This document shows, piece by piece, positions 44,704-53,453 of a DNA stretch of 53,453 nt. The translations under genes and the position numbers were made by a program. Source of the DNA: Acidobacteriaceae bacterium (GTDB lineage Bacteria; Acidobacteriota; Terriglobia; Bryobacterales; Bryobacteraceae); the NCBI GenBank assembly GCA_019244055.1, contig JAFATG010000101.1, forward strand, positions 1-53,453, given 5' to 3'. Numbering within the stretch: the first letter of the stretch is position 1; every line of letters begins with the position of its first letter. Below the pieces are notes generated by a model, which saw only the letters and a program-made list of their open reading frames with translations, was not told where the DNA came from and did not search any database.

Positions 44704-46933
44704 TCGTATTCACCAGGACAGGATCGTGGAGGAGGTGTTCAAGAGAGTCGGCCCAGATCCCGGCAAGCTCAGCTATTCGGCTGTCCACCAGGATCCGTTT
44801 CCTGTTACGGATGGTCACCCTCGCTTCGAGTGTAACGCCAATAATCAATGCCTCGATAGTATTTTTTCGAGCAGCAGCCAAAACCCGCTCCGCATTGCCC
44901 GTCGAGACCAAAATCCGCGATGGTCCTTCATGAAACAGCAGCAGTTCCGGAGGCAGTTCGGAATCGAGATCAATAGCCGCTCCGATCCCCGCCGGCCCAA
45001 ACGAACATTCGGCCACCGTCACCGCCAACCCGCCTTCACCCAAGTCATGAGCCGACTCAATCGCTCGTTCACGAACAAGCTCGCGAATCGTCGCCTGCAC
45101 CCGCCTTTCGTAATCCATATCCAGCGCAGGCGGACGCCCCCAGAGGGAATCGTGAATGACCTTCGCGTATTGTGTTCCGCCCATCTGCTGGGCGTCTGGA
45201 GTGCCGAGACCGCCTAATAGGATCACCTCCGCCCCGGGTCGTTTGAAATCCGTTCCAATCGGCAGCGCCGTTTCGAGCGTACCGACAATCCCCACAACTG
45301 GCGTCGGGAAGATCGGCGTGCCCAAGGTCTCGTTATACAAGCTGACATTGCCGCCCGTGACCGGAACCTCAAAGAACCTGCAGGCCTCCGCCAGCCCTTC
45401 GATGCATTCCACAATCTGCGCCATAATCTCCGGCCGCTCCGGGTTCCCGAAGTTCAGATTGTTGGTAGTGGCGATCGGCAGCGCGCCTACGGTCGCCAGA
45501 TTACGGCAGCATTCGGCCACAATGAGTTTCGTTCCCTCGCGTGGATCAAGCGCGCAATAGCGGCCATTGCCATCAAGCGACATCGCCACCGAAGTGTTCG
45601 TGCCTTTAATTCGCACAATCGCGGCGTCTGATCCCGGTCCAGCGAGCGTGTTTGTACGAACCTGATAGTCGTACTGCTCGTAAATCCATTTCTTCGAACA
45701 CACATCGCCGCTTGCGAGCAGTTCTTTGAGGTCCCCGGTTAAATCTCGGCTGTGAATCTCGGGTCCGTCGAGGGGCGCCGTTCGCAGCGGCGTTGAATAA
45801 GGCCGGTTGTACCGCGGAGCCTCGTCCGCCAGCGCCCGGTTCGGAATCTCAGCGAAGACTTGGCCATGATCCTTCACGCGCAGCATGCCGTCAGCCGTTA
45901 CCACCCCGATCCGAACGGCATCAAGTCCCCATTTCTCGAAAACCGCCACTACCTCGGATTCCCTGCCGCGCTCCGCTACCAGCAGCATGCGTTCCTGAGA
46001 TTCCGACAGCATCATTTCGTACGGCGTCATGCCCGGCTCGCGCTGCGGAACATACTGCAAATCGATCTCGACGCCTGTGCCAGCGCGGCTGCCCATCTCG
46101 CATGTCGATGAAGTCAGTCCCGCCGCGCCCATATCCTGAATTCCGACGATTGCGCCAGTCTTCATCGCTTCCAGGCACGCTTCGAGCAGCAGCTTCTCCA
46201 TGAATGGATCGCCAACCTGCACATTGGGCCGCTTCGCCTTGGACTCTTCCGTAAATTCAGCCGAAGCCATCGAAGCGCCATGGATGCCGTCACGTCCAGT
46301 CTTCGCGCCGACGTAGATCACCGAATTTCCTACACCGCTGGCCTTGCCGTAGAAAACTTCATCGTGGCGAAATACACCGAGTGCGAATACGTTCACCAAC
46401 GGATTGCCGGCGTAGCTTTTTTCAAACACGCACTCGCCGCCGACGGTCGGCACGCCGAAACAGTTCCCGTAATGCGCGATGCCCGCCACTACTCCTTCGA
46501 GAATCCGCTGATTGCGCTCGCCCGTCTCGACATCGTCCAACTTCCCGAAGCGGAGCGAATCCATAACAGCGATCGGCCGGGCGCCCATCGTGAAGATGTC
46601 GCGCAAGATCCCGCCGACACCGGTAGCTGCGCCTTGGAACGGCTCGATGAAGCTCGGATGGTTGTGGGACTCAATTTTGAAGGCGATGGCGAGGCAGTGG
46701 CCGATGTCGATAATCCCGGCATTTTCGCCCGGACCCTGGAGCACACGCTCGCTCTCGGTCGGCAGCTTCTTCAGATGCACGCGCGAACTCTTATAGGAGC
46801 AGTGCTCGCTCCACATCACGCTGAAGATGCCTAGTTCAGTGAGGGTCGGCTCACGGCCGAGCAGGCTCAGGATCTTGTCGTATTCGGAGGGGGTGAGTTG
46901 ATGCGCCGCAACAACGTCCGGCGTGATGTTCAT
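44696..46933 (-). CDS. purL: Phosphoribosylformylglycinamidine synthase subunit II (small PurL)
   Basis: 745 residues, the length of the small PurL that works with PurQ and PurS rather than the 1300-residue fused enzyme. Conserved runs include [14 protein letters not shown] near residue 45, [38 protein letters not shown] and the ATP-site [15 protein letters not shown]. It makes FGAM from FGAR with ammonia delivered by PurQ. It overlaps purQ by ATGA and purF by 8 bp. No purS is seen in the unit. Confidence 0.96.
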   Translation of the reverse strand: MNITPDVVAAHQLTPSEYDKILSLLGREPTLTELGIFSVMWSEHCSYKSSRVHLKKLPTESERVLQGPGENAGIIDIGHCLAIAFKIESHNHPSFIEPFQGAATGVGGILRDIFTMGARPIAVMDSLRFGKLDDVETGERNQRILEGVVAGIAHYGNCFGVPTVGGECVFEKSYAGNPLVNVFALGVFRHDEVFYGKASGVGNSVIYVGAKTGRDGIHGASMASAEFTEESKAKRPNVQVGDPFMEKLLLEACLEAMKTGAIVGIQDMGAAGLTSSTCEMGSRAGTGVEIDLQYVPQREPGMTPYEMMLSESQERMLLVAERGRESEVVAVFEKWGLDAVRIGVVTADGMLRVKDHGQVFAEIPNRALADEAPRYNRPYSTPLRTAPLDGPEIHSRDLTGDLKELLASGDVCSKKWIYEQYDYQVRTNTLAGPGSDAAIVRIKGTNTSVAMSLDGNGRYCALDPREGTKLIVAECCRNLATVGALPIATTNNLNFGNPERPEIMAQIVECIEGLAEACRFFEVPVTGGNVSLYNETLGTPIFPTPVVGIVGTLETALPIGTDFKRPGAEVILLGGLGTPDAQQMGGTQYAKVIHDSLWGRPPALDMDYERRVQATIRELVRERAIESAHDLGEGGLAVTVAECSFGPAGIGAAIDLDSELPPELLLFHEGPSRILVSTGNAERVLAAARKNTIEALIIGVTLEARVTIRNRKRILVDSRIAELAGIWADSLEHLLHDPVLVNTNV

Positions 46934-47607
46934 GACCGGGATGCGGCAGCTCCCGCGGTCACAAAAGAATTCAGAATAGTCAATCCGTCTGTGTTGCCCA
47001 TTAGCGGATCAGCTGCCCGCTCGGGATGCGGCATTAGCCCCATCACGTTGCGCTTCTCGTTCAGGATTCCGGCGATGTCTCGCATCGAACCGTTGCAGTC
47101 ATCCTGATACCGGAGCACAACCCGGTCCTCTGCCTCCAGTTCATCCAGCGTCCTCTCGTCTGCGATATAGCAGCCTTCGCCATGCGCCACCGGCAGCTTG
47201 ACCGTCTGGCCCTTGCGCGCCCGGTGCGTAAACGGTGAATCCGTTGTTACCACTTCGAGCGGCACTTGCCGGCAAACAAACTTCAAATTTGCGTTGCGAA
47301 CAAGAGCGCCCGGCAATAATCCAGCCTCTGTCAGTACTTGAAAACCATTGCAGACTCCGAGCACCGGTCCGCCGTCCTTGGCAAACTTCTTCACGGCCTG
47401 CATGACTGGAGAAAATTTCGCGATAGCCCCGCACCGCAGATAATCACCGTAACTGAAACCACCGGGAAGGATTACAGCATCTACATCGCCGAGCGACGCC
47501 GAATTGTGCCAAATGAACTCAGCCTGCTGCTGTAGGTTCTGCGATACGGCGTACCAAGCATCGTGATCGCAGTTGCTGCCGGGGAAAACTACGATACCGA
47601 CCTTCAT
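46930..47607 (-). CDS. purQ: Phosphoribosylformylglycinamidine synthase subunit I (glutaminase)
   Basis: 225 residues, a class I glutamine amidotransferase. Start [16 protein letters not shown] is typical of PurQ. Nucleophile Cys lies in LGVCNGFQ and the His-Glu pair in MPHPERA. It releases ammonia for PurL. It shares the ATGA overlap with purL and begins 15 bp after the small Tudor-like gene. Confidence 0.96.
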   Translation of the reverse strand: MKVGIVVFPGSNCDHDAWYAVSQNLQQQAEFIWHNSASLGDVDAVILPGGFSYGDYLRCGAIAKFSPVMQAVKKFAKDGGPVLGVCNGFQVLTEAGLLPGALVRNANLKFVCRQVPLEVVTTDSPFTHRARKGQTVKLPVAHGEGCYIADERTLDELEAEDRVVLRYQDDCNGSMRDIAGILNEKRNVMGLMPHPERAADPLMGNTDGLTILNSFVTAGAAASRS

Positions 47608-47622
47608 TCGAAGGAATTACCG

Positions 47623-47862
47623 TTACGCTGCACCACCCGCCGCCGGTGCCGTTTTCTTCCTCGGCGCTCGCCGCTTTTCCGCGGGTGGTTGCCGGTCGCT
47701 TTTCTTCAAAGATGGCAGAACGATCGAGGTGACAAATTTCTTCTCGCCATGTTCGTCGAACTTAATGACAATGTAATCATCATTGCAGGAAAGTACCGAG
47801 CCGAGCCCAAACTTTCCATGCTCGACTTGGGCTCCCTGGGCGTAGGGCGGTTTGCTGGCCAT
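47623..47862 (-). CDS. Small Tudor/DUF3553-like protein upstream of purQ
   Basis: 79 residues. The first 50 (YAQGAQVEHGKFGLGSVLSCNDDYIVIKFDEHGEKKFV) form a compact beta-barrel pattern like the C-terminal Tudor-like domain of UvrD/PcrA helicases and the DUF3553 family. A Lys/Arg/Ala tail follows (KKSDRQPPAEKRRAPRKKTAP), which could bind nucleic acid. It occupies the slot where purS often sits but is not PurS-like. Only 15 bp separate it from purQ, so it is probably the first gene of the operon. Function unknown; RNA or polymerase binding is a guess. Confidence 0.75.
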   Translation of the reverse strand: MASKPPYAQGAQVEHGKFGLGSVLSCNDDYIVIKFDEHGEKKFVTSIVLPSLKKSDRQPPAEKRRAPRKKTAPAAGGAA

Positions 47863-47976
47863 TATGTGCGGGCTGGATCCTCTATAGGTGATTGTAACAA
47901 TTTGACTTACTTCCTGTCGATCTCGACCTGCATGGTGTATAGCGGTTTACTCTCCGGCCGGGCGTGTGGGCTTCCC

Positions 47977-47982
47977 TATAAT
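47977..47982 (+). promoter_or_regulatory. Consensus -10 box before greA
   Basis: A perfect TATAAT lies 14 bp before the greA ATG, without a recognisable -35 at 16-18 bp. If used, transcription would start only about 8 bases before the start codon, giving an almost leaderless message. It may be chance. Confidence 0.3.
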
Positions 47983-47996
47983 GAAGGCAGTAACGC

Positions 47997-48470
47997 ATGG
48001 AGGATTTGAAGAAAAAGCTGCAAGACGAGGTCGCCGCGCTCGAATACGAACTGCGTAACGAACTCCCTAAAGAGATCCTCAAAGCACGTGCTCACGGCGA
48101 TTTAAGCGAAAATGCCGAGTATCACGCCGCCAAGGAACGCCAGGCATTTGTGAATGCCCGTCTCGGGCACCTGCAATCCCGGTTGCGCGAATTCTCCATG
48201 ATCGATTTTTCCAAGATCCCCCGCGACCGTGTCGGTTTGGGTTCGCAGGTGGTCGTCCTGGATCTCAAAAAAGACGAGGAGCTCACCTACAACTTGGTGA
48301 CCAGTGAAGAGGCCGACGTGGCGAACGGAAAGATTTCAACCAGTTCGCCGATCGGCAAAGGACTGCTCGGGAAGCGGGTCGGCGACACCGTCAAGATATC
48401 TATCCCGGACGGCATTCGCGAAATGGAAATCCTGAGTTTGACTACCATTCACGACGCTGCCGGCTCTTAA
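47997..48470 (+). CDS. greA: Transcription elongation factor GreA
   Basis: 157 residues. The N-terminal coiled coil carries the tip acidic motif (AHGDLSENAEYHAAKERQ) that enters the RNA polymerase secondary channel and stimulates cleavage of backtracked RNA. The C-terminal FKBP-like domain (SSPIGKGLLGKRVGDTVKI) binds polymerase. Length is normal. It is followed after 11 bp by the phosphatidyltransferase gene and diverges from the purine operon. Confidence 0.96.
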   Translation: MEDLKKKLQDEVAALEYELRNELPKEILKARAHGDLSENAEYHAAKERQAFVNARLGHLQSRLREFSMIDFSKIPRDRVGLGSQVVVLDLKKDEELTYNLVTSEEADVANGKISTSSPIGKGLLGKRVGDTVKISIPDGIREMEILSLTTIHDAAGS

Positions 48471-48481
48471 CAGCAATAACT

Positions 48482-49123
48482 ATGACTTACACTCGCGCAA
48501 TCGGTATTGGAACCAGCAAAATCATCCGATTGGTTGTGCGAATGCTGGCCCTTTCCAAGATAAATCCAAACGTACTTACGTTTCTTGGCCTGGTTATCAA
48601 CATGGTGGCTGGGGCGTTTCTGGCCATCGGCAGCTTCCGAACCGCCGGGGCGGTCATCATCTTCGCTGGATTATTCGACATGGTCGACGGCCGCGTGGCC
48701 CGTGCGACCAACCAGGTGACCCGGTTCGGAGGGTTCTTCGATTCAGTGCTCGACCGCTATTCCGACTTGGCGCTGCTTGTCGGATTACTTGTCTATTACG
48801 GAACGATCAATCGACCTTCCTACGTTGTGCTAACGGCGGTGGTGATGACAGCTTCCGTGATGATCAGCTACACGCGAACTCGCGCGGAAAACATCGTCCC
48901 CGCCTGCAAAGTCGGTTTTCTCGAACGGCCGGAGCGAATTGTGCTTCTGATCATCGGGGCTCTCTTCGACCGGATGGCGCCTGTGCTATGGGTCATTGCG
49001 GTGCTGGGAAACCTGACCGTTATTCACCGCATGATCTTCACCTATCAGGAAGCCAAGCGGCTGGAAGACGCGCAACTCCGCACGCGTTCCGTTGCTGCGC
49101 CCCGAAGCAGCTCGCTTCCCTAG
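48482..49123 (+). CDS. CDP-alcohol phosphatidyltransferase
   Basis: 213 residues with about six transmembrane helices. The family signature DG-x2-AR-x8-G-x3-D-x3-D is read in DGRVARATNQVTRFGGFFDSVLD (split here as DGRVARAT, then GGFFDSVLD). It transfers a phosphatidyl group from CDP-diacylglycerol to an alcohol. The acceptor (glycerol-3-phosphate, inositol phosphate or other) cannot be told; the sequence looks more like the PgsA/inositol-phosphate branch than phosphatidylserine synthase. It ends 2 bp from the convergent kinase gene. Confidence 0.9.
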   Translation: MTYTRAIGIGTSKIIRLVVRMLALSKINPNVLTFLGLVINMVAGAFLAIGSFRTAGAVIIFAGLFDMVDGRVARATNQVTRFGGFFDSVLDRYSDLALLVGLLVYYGTINRPSYVVLTAVVMTASVMISYTRTRAENIVPACKVGFLERPERIVLLIIGALFDRMAPVLWVIAVLGNLTVIHRMIFTYQEAKRLEDAQLRTRSVAAPRSSSLP

Positions 49124-49125
49124 CT

Positions 49126-51876
49126 TCAGAACCCTTCGAGCATCCAAACGTTGCTGTTCATAACGGGGCTGAGGATAGCAAGATAGCGGCCATCCGGGGA
49201 AGGGATGCCCCACATGAAACTCTGGGCTGCTGCTTTACGCTCCCATAGCACGCGCGCGTTCCCATCGAGATCGACGTACAGAAGCACGCCCTTTTGAGCC
49301 GAAACGGATCCGCAATACATCCCCTTTCCATCAGAAGCCCAGTTAAGGCCTGAGATGTTCGGCCAACCGGTCACGGTAATTTCCCGGTCGGAGCCACCCG
49401 CCATGGAAAGTAAGTGAATGTGAATCTCCGGCTCGTAACGCTTGGAAATCGCAAAAATATTTCCATTCGGCGACAGTCCGAACGCGAAGCTAGCGTCGGG
49501 ATCTTTTTGTATGGTCCGCAGCAACTTGCCTCTGCCTTTCAGCGGGTCGAAGGCCGTAAGCGTCACCTGCTTCGCATCCTGAGTCTCTTCGACAACCAGA
49601 CAGCTTCCAGATATGCGAGCACACAAAGGCCAACCCCTCATCGTCAGGACAAACCTCGGTGCGCCACCATTGGTCGGAATACGCATCAGGCGAATCGGGG
49701 TAGAAGGGCCGGTGTTCTTTGGTATTTCCAAGTAAAGGAACCAAGCGTTGTCCGGGCTGAGGACCGGACCCAACACGTCTTGCGGGCCTGTGATCACGGG
49801 CTGAGCTGCATCGTCACTGATTCCTTGCTTGAAAATTCCCGATGTCCCGCTGCGGTTGGAAGCGAACAGTACAGCTTTGCTGTCCGGGGTCCACGCAAAG
49901 GGTGTATCGGACGCTTCATCGTTCGTCAGGCGGCGAGAGGAAGCCATGAGCGCCCCGCCTGCTCCGAGTTCACCAATGTAAACCTGGTCCTGAAATGCCG
50001 TTTTCTGGAACACCAGACGCTTCCCGTCCGCAGTCGTCTTTAAATTCCAAATCGAGGAGCCCGCCCACTGAGTGAGGCGTTTCGGCTTGCCGTAAGGCTT
50101 GGCCGTGTGGTCATTGAGGTTTATTTGCCACAAATTCTCGTCGTTAGATCTAGGAGATTCCTGCCGCGAGTAGACGATCCGGCCATCCGGAAGCCAGCAA
50201 AAATCGTCCACGTAAACGTCTGGGCTCGACAGAACCACTGTCCGGTTCGCACCATTAAGATCACAAATTTCGATCGATGACGCGTACCCGTTGGAAGTGC
50301 GCTGCCATCGGATGTATGCCAGGCGCTGTCCATCGGGCGACCAGCTCGCGAGCCCAAGTGACTCTTTTTCTCCGAGCGCGAGGACCTTCCGCGGGTTATC
50401 TCCGTGGCCATCCATTACCCAGATTTCGTTAGGCCCTCCGGGTCGGGCAGGAGCGAAGGCGATACGCGTGCCATCGGGTGAAACCCCGAACCCGGATGCA
50501 TCTTCCCGAATCTCGCGCGGAGATTGCCCCAGCATTGAGACGGTCCAGATGCTTCCGAGTCCGCCCGCCTCCGATGTGTTGGTGAGCAATCGCGTGCCAT
50601 CGGGAAACCAAGAAGCCACGCTCCAGTCCGCTCCCGCAGGAACTCCGGCTGGCTTTGGGATCAGGTGCTCTTCGCCAGTTGAAAGCAGCTTGACGTGAAT
50701 CCCTGACACGTCGGAGTAAGCAACGTATTGCCCGTCCGGAGAAATCGCCTCGCTTTGGACTGGGTTGTCGCTGGAATTAAATGTGAGGCGCTGCTGTTTC
50801 AGCTCCGCAGGCGGCGCGGGAGGGCGATGCAGAAGGAACCACGCGAGCCCTACTGCGATCAGAATTGCGATCAAGCTTCCAAACACGGCTTTATTGTGCC
50901 GTTTGATCAGTCCGGCGATTATGGCCGAATCAGAAGTCGATTCTTGCGGCGATTCGCTCGCGGACGTCACTGCCGAAGGCGTTGCCGTTTCCGAATGGCT
51001 CGAGCTTGTATCTCGTTTGAGACGCTTTAGATCCGCCCGCATCTCAGACGCATGCTGATACCGCAGGTCGCGGTCCTTCTCTAGCGCCTTAGCGATGATC
51101 CGCTCCAGTTCCTGCGGCATGTTGGCGTTAATGTGCCTCAGCGGCAGCGGTCTTTTATTCAAGATCGCGTCGAAGATATTTGCTGTGGTTCCACCCGAAG
51201 CCGCGGTCCGGCCTGATGCCATCTCGTAGAGCACTGCGCCGAAGCTGAACAGGTCCGTTCGCGTATCGAGCTCTTCCCCCCTTGCTTGCTCCGGTGACAT
51301 GTAGGCCACCGTGCCCACGGTTGTGCCAGGGCTGGTGAGGTGGTCGGCATCCATCGTGACGGTCGCCAATGCGGATTCCGAAGTATCGGGCTCGGCACGT
51401 TGCACCTGCTGCAGCTTCGCCAGCCCGAAATCGAGAATCTTCGCTTGGCCTCGCGCAGTCACGAAGATATTCGCCGGCTTAATATCGCGATGTATGATGC
51501 CCCTGGCGTGCGCGGCATCCAACCCATCCGCAATCTGAATCGCCAGGTCCAATAGCTGATCGATTTTGAGCGGCTTAGTTCCGATGAGATGTTTGAGAGT
51601 CTGCCCTTGCAGAAACTCCATAGCGATGAGCGGCTGTCCATCGCATTCATCAATGTCGTAAATCGTGCAGATGTTCGGATGATTGAGGGCGGAGGCCGCT
51701 TGCGCTTCCCTCTCAAAACGCTCCAGCGCCTGAGGACGTTTCGCCAACTCCTCAGGAAGGAACTTCAGAGCGACAAAGCGGCGCAGCTTCGTATCTTCGG
51801 CCTTGTAGACCACACCCATGCCGCCTCCGCCCAGCTTTTCGAGAATGCGGTAATGCGAGACAGTCTGGCCGAGCAC
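49126..51876 (-). CDS. Transmembrane Ser/Thr protein kinase with extracytoplasmic PD40/TolB-like propeller
   Basis: 916 residues from a GTG start. Kinase about 9-280: GGGGMGVVY, Lys38 in [14 protein letters not shown] (129-136), DFG at 149-151, AYMSPEQ. A Ser-rich linker (300-325), then one transmembrane helix at about 330-352 ([19 protein letters not shown]). Beyond it PD40/WD40-like repeats run from about 370 to 910 ([67 protein letters not shown]). This layout is common in Solibacter-like Acidobacteria. The propeller probably senses a ligand or cell-wall material. It is divergent from the DUF6496-like gene. Confidence 0.92.
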   Translation of the reverse strand: MLGQTVSHYRILEKLGGGGMGVVYKAEDTKLRRFVALKFLPEELAKRPQALERFEREAQAASALNHPNICTIYDIDECDGQPLIAMEFLQGQTLKHLIGTKPLKIDQLLDLAIQIADGLDAAHARGIIHRDIKPANIFVTARGQAKILDFGLAKLQQVQRAEPDTSESALATVTMDADHLTSPGTTVGTVAYMSPEQARGEELDTRTDLFSFGAVLYEMASGRTAASGGTTANIFDAILNKRPLPLRHINANMPQELERIIAKALEKDRDLRYQHASEMRADLKRLKRDTSSSHSETATPSAVTSASESPQESTSDSAIIAGLIKRHNKAVFGSLIAILIAVGLAWFLLHRPPAPPAELKQQRLTFNSSDNPVQSEAISPDGQYVAYSDVSGIHVKLLSTGEEHLIPKPAGVPAGADWSVASWFPDGTRLLTNTSEAGGLGSIWTVSMLGQSPREIREDASGFGVSPDGTRIAFAPARPGGPNEIWVMDGHGDNPRKVLALGEKESLGLASWSPDGQRLAYIRWQRTSNGYASSIEICDLNGANRTVVLSSPDVYVDDFCWLPDGRIVYSRQESPRSNDENLWQINLNDHTAKPYGKPKRLTQWAGSSIWNLKTTADGKRLVFQKTAFQDQVYIGELGAGGALMASSRRLTNDEASDTPFAWTPDSKAVLFASNRSGTSGIFKQGISDDAAQPVITGPQDVLGPVLSPDNAWFLYLEIPKNTGPSTPIRLMRIPTNGGAPRFVLTMRGWPLCARISGSCLVVEETQDAKQVTLTAFDPLKGRGKLLRTIQKDPDASFAFGLSPNGNIFAISKRYEPEIHIHLLSMAGGSDREITVTGWPNISGLNWASDGKGMYCGSVSAQKGVLLYVDLDGNARVLWERKAAAQSFMWGIPSPDGRYLAILSPVMNSNVWMLEGF

Positions 51877-51956
51877 TTTCTAGACATCATAGATCCGCAA
51901 GGTAGGCTCCGTGCAACGGAATGTATCGCGAATCATTCTCATCTCCGGAGGTAACA

Positions 51957-52374
51957 ATGCCAGAGAAAAAAACTCTTGAACGAGCAAAAAAAGGATAAAG
52001 CCGAAGGGAAAGCGGCTACAACTCAGGCTGGCGAATTCGTGCGCGAGGAGATGGAGCATATTCGAGAGGGTAAGCATGGCGCACGCTCGCCCCAGCAAGC
52101 AATCGCCATTGGACTTTCAAAAGCGCGGCGGGCCGGTGTAGATCTTCCTCCACCGCGAAAGGGCACAACGTCCGAAGCTACTCGCAAGCGTGCCGAGCGG
52201 GATCTGGAGAAAGGCCAAGGCGGCCAACAGAAGAAACCCTCGGCGAAACGATCCCGCGCAACTCGCGAGGCACTGAAGCGAGAACCTCGATCGGCGGCTT
52301 CGAAGTCTGCCCTCTCGAAACAAGCAAAGCAAGCGGCAGCCCGTCGGCGGGTACGCGGAAAAACGACGAGCTGA
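51957..52374 (+). CDS. DUF6496-like basic protein, interrupted by a frameshift at an A7 run
   Basis: A textbook ribosome site (GGAGG, 51947-51951) precedes the ATG at 51957. That frame reads MPEKKTLERAKKG and stops at 51998. The +1 frame takes over at the A7 run (51986-51992) and continues KDKAEGKAATTQAGEFVREEMEHIREGKHG, then the DUF6496-type core SPQQAIAIGLSKARRAGVDLPPP and a Lys/Arg/Ala-rich tail (to about 138 residues in all). Six As would give one continuous protein. Either the gene is broken, the assembly has one base too many, or slippage on the A-run makes the product. The low-complexity basic tail suggests nucleic-acid or stress-related binding; the role is unknown. Confidence 0.65.
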
Positions 52375-52377
52375 ATT

Positions 52378-52396
52378 GATGCGAAAAGAACGCATC
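52378..52396. terminator. Small hairpin after the DUF6496-like gene
   Basis: GATGCG (52378-52383) pairs with CGCATC (52391-52396) around AAAAGAA, 4 bp past the stop. No T-run follows, so termination is only suggested by position. Confidence 0.3.
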
Positions 52397-52452
52397 GAGG
52401 GCCGTTGTAAGGTGTTGGCGTTTCGGATATGCTCAGATCCGAGGAACGTCCC

Positions 52453-53453
52453 ATGATCACATTCAGCCGCGCAACACAACTGGTCAAAATGCTCGGAGCA
52501 CGCCACGCGCGAATTGCGACCGCTATCTGCTTATGCCTCACAGGAAGCGCCGTTCCGCTAAACGCGCAAAATTCGGTTGTGTTTGGGAACGCTGTGATCA
52601 CTCCCGGGCTGCAGAGCCAGGGCTTCACAATCACAACCAGCGTGAATCAGACCGATACGACTTCGAGCGTGACCTATAATATTACGCCTCCGGACAACTA
52701 CGTCGTTAACACAGAGACAATCGTCGGGCAGATAGGAATACAATTTCTGGTTCCCGCGGGATCTCAGGCCAGCGGCACGGCGACAATCACGTACACCGGC
52801 TGGGCAAATGTCTTAGGTGCCGCGTCGGGAGGCTTCTTCGCGAGTGGAGGGTACAACGGCGGGGCCGGCCCCCAAATGGTGAATTTCTCGACTGCGGCGG
52901 GAGCAGGAACCCTGTCTTTTTATATTGCAGGCACGACCATTGGCGGCTCTCAACCTGCTCCGGCTTCCTCGATCACAATCAGTTTAGATATCGGGAATCC
53001 TCGTCACGGCAGAAAAGCATATTTGAACGACTACCTCGGAATGGGCAAAACGAATTACGCTATTTGGCGGCCGTCGGAAGGCAACTGGTATCTCGACTTG
53101 ATCAATCAACCATCTGTCGTTGCCCAGTGGGGCGAACCCGGCGATGTGCCGGCTCCGGGCGATTACGATGGCGACGGAATTACCGATCTGGCGGTTTGGC
53201 GTCCTTCCGACCAGGTCTGGTACATAATTCTGAGCGGAAGCGGCCAACCGATAGGTGTCCAGTGGGGGCTGCCGGGCGATATTCCCATCATCGGAGCCGA
53301 CTACGACGGCGATGGGAGAACAGATCTCGCCATCTGGCGGCCTTCCGACGGTACTTGGTGGGTACAGTTCAGCAGCACTGGAGAAGTTGTTGTCACTCAA
53401 TGGGGAGTGCCGGGCGATGTTCCACTTGTGGGCGATTTCAACGGCGATGGGAA
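52453..53453 (+). CDS. Secreted FG-GAP/VCBS-type propeller protein (partial, 3' end off the window)
   Basis: An open frame of over 330 codons runs off the right edge. The ATG at 52453 has GAGGA 7 bp upstream; an in-frame ATG at 52429 has no ribosome site. Signal peptide: IATAICLCLTGSAVPLNAQ. Residues about 37-180 are a beta-rich domain without a clear family (VTYNITPPDNYVVNTE, ASGTATITYTGWA). From about 195 on there are regular repeats of about 49 residues: (Y/L)A(I/V)WRPS..WY....., QWG.PGDVP..GDYDGDGxTDLA. The DxDGDG loops are calcium sites of the FG-GAP/integrin-alpha type. At least three repeats are visible. Probably a surface or secreted adhesive protein. Confidence 0.85.
   Translation, partial: MITFSRATQLVKMLGARHARIATAICLCLTGSAVPLNAQNSVVFGNAVITPGLQSQGFTITTSVNQTDTTSSVTYNITPPDNYVVNTETIVGQIGIQFLVPAGSQASGTATITYTGWANVLGAASGGFFASGGYNGGAGPQMVNFSTAAGAGTLSFYIAGTTIGGSQPAPASSITISLDIGNPRHGRKAYLNDYLGMGKTNYAIWRPSEGNWYLDLINQPSVVAQWGEPGDVPAPGDYDGDGITDLAVWRPSDQVWYIILSGSGQPIGVQWGLPGDIPIIGADYDGDGRTDLAIWRPSDGTWWVQFSSTGEVVVTQWGVPGDVPLVGDFNGDG

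Noticed and set aside
1-53453. CRISPR arrays, tRNA and rRNA genes
   Set aside because: I looked for short regular repeats, cloverleaf-like CCA-ended stretches and rRNA motifs and saw none.

Overview
The window reads like a chromosomal segment of a soil Acidobacteriota. My best guess is the Bryobacterales/Solibacter neighbourhood, inferred from gene style rather than from a marker gene. The signs are two very large membrane Ser/Thr kinases (one with a PD40 propeller, one fused to a tannase-like esterase), an ECF sigma factor beside the second kinase, secreted beta-helix and FG-GAP proteins, GH57-DUF3536, and fairly high G+C with dense, overlapping genes. I see no rRNA, tRNA or CRISPR array.

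Layout. 1-5.5 kb: a partial secreted protein, a CPBP protease, a PilZ protein, then a tight four-gene unit (DapA-like aldolase, PLP decarboxylase, pyrD, ridA). 5.5-14 kb: a reverse-strand unit (galU, thioredoxin/TPR protein, small secreted protein), a 7Fe ferredoxin, a dinG-queD pair, an unusual soluble MgtE-N/CBS protein with a DinB protein, and a Tat-type asparaginase-family hydrolase. 14-18 kb: the kinase-tannase fusion and its ECF sigma factor. 18-20.4 kb: two secreted proteins, a strong hairpin and a decayed serine recombinase.

20.4-36.7 kb is the most unusual region. A frameshifted 5' fragment of aroA (20449-21019) and the same stretch at the start of an intact aroA (36166-36737) form roughly 570-bp direct repeats, about 3-4% diverged by my hand alignment. 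They bracket about 15.1 kb of accessory DNA. The cargo is coherent: two GT-C type membrane proteins, a GT2 transferase, a protein resembling plant reversibly glycosylated polypeptide/UDP-arabinopyranose mutase next to a sugar-nucleotide epimerase, a YVTN-type propeller, and two paralogous secreted PQQ-like propellers with different carbohydrate-binding tails (ricin-B; DUF2341 plus LamG). I read it as a surface-glycan island integrated by crossover at aroA.

36-53.5 kb returns to housekeeping genes: aroA with a sensor-less histidine kinase, GH57, an orphan BlaI-type repressor with a promoter/operator, folC-plsC, the purQ-purL-purF operon headed by a small Tudor-like protein, greA with a CDP-alcohol phosphatidyltransferase, the PD40 kinase, a DUF6496-like gene broken at an A7 run, and a partial FG-GAP protein running off the end.

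Three single-base frame disruptions (tannase C-terminus, aroA fragment, DUF6496 gene) sit in or next to homopolymers. Real decay and assembly error cannot be told apart from the sequence alone.
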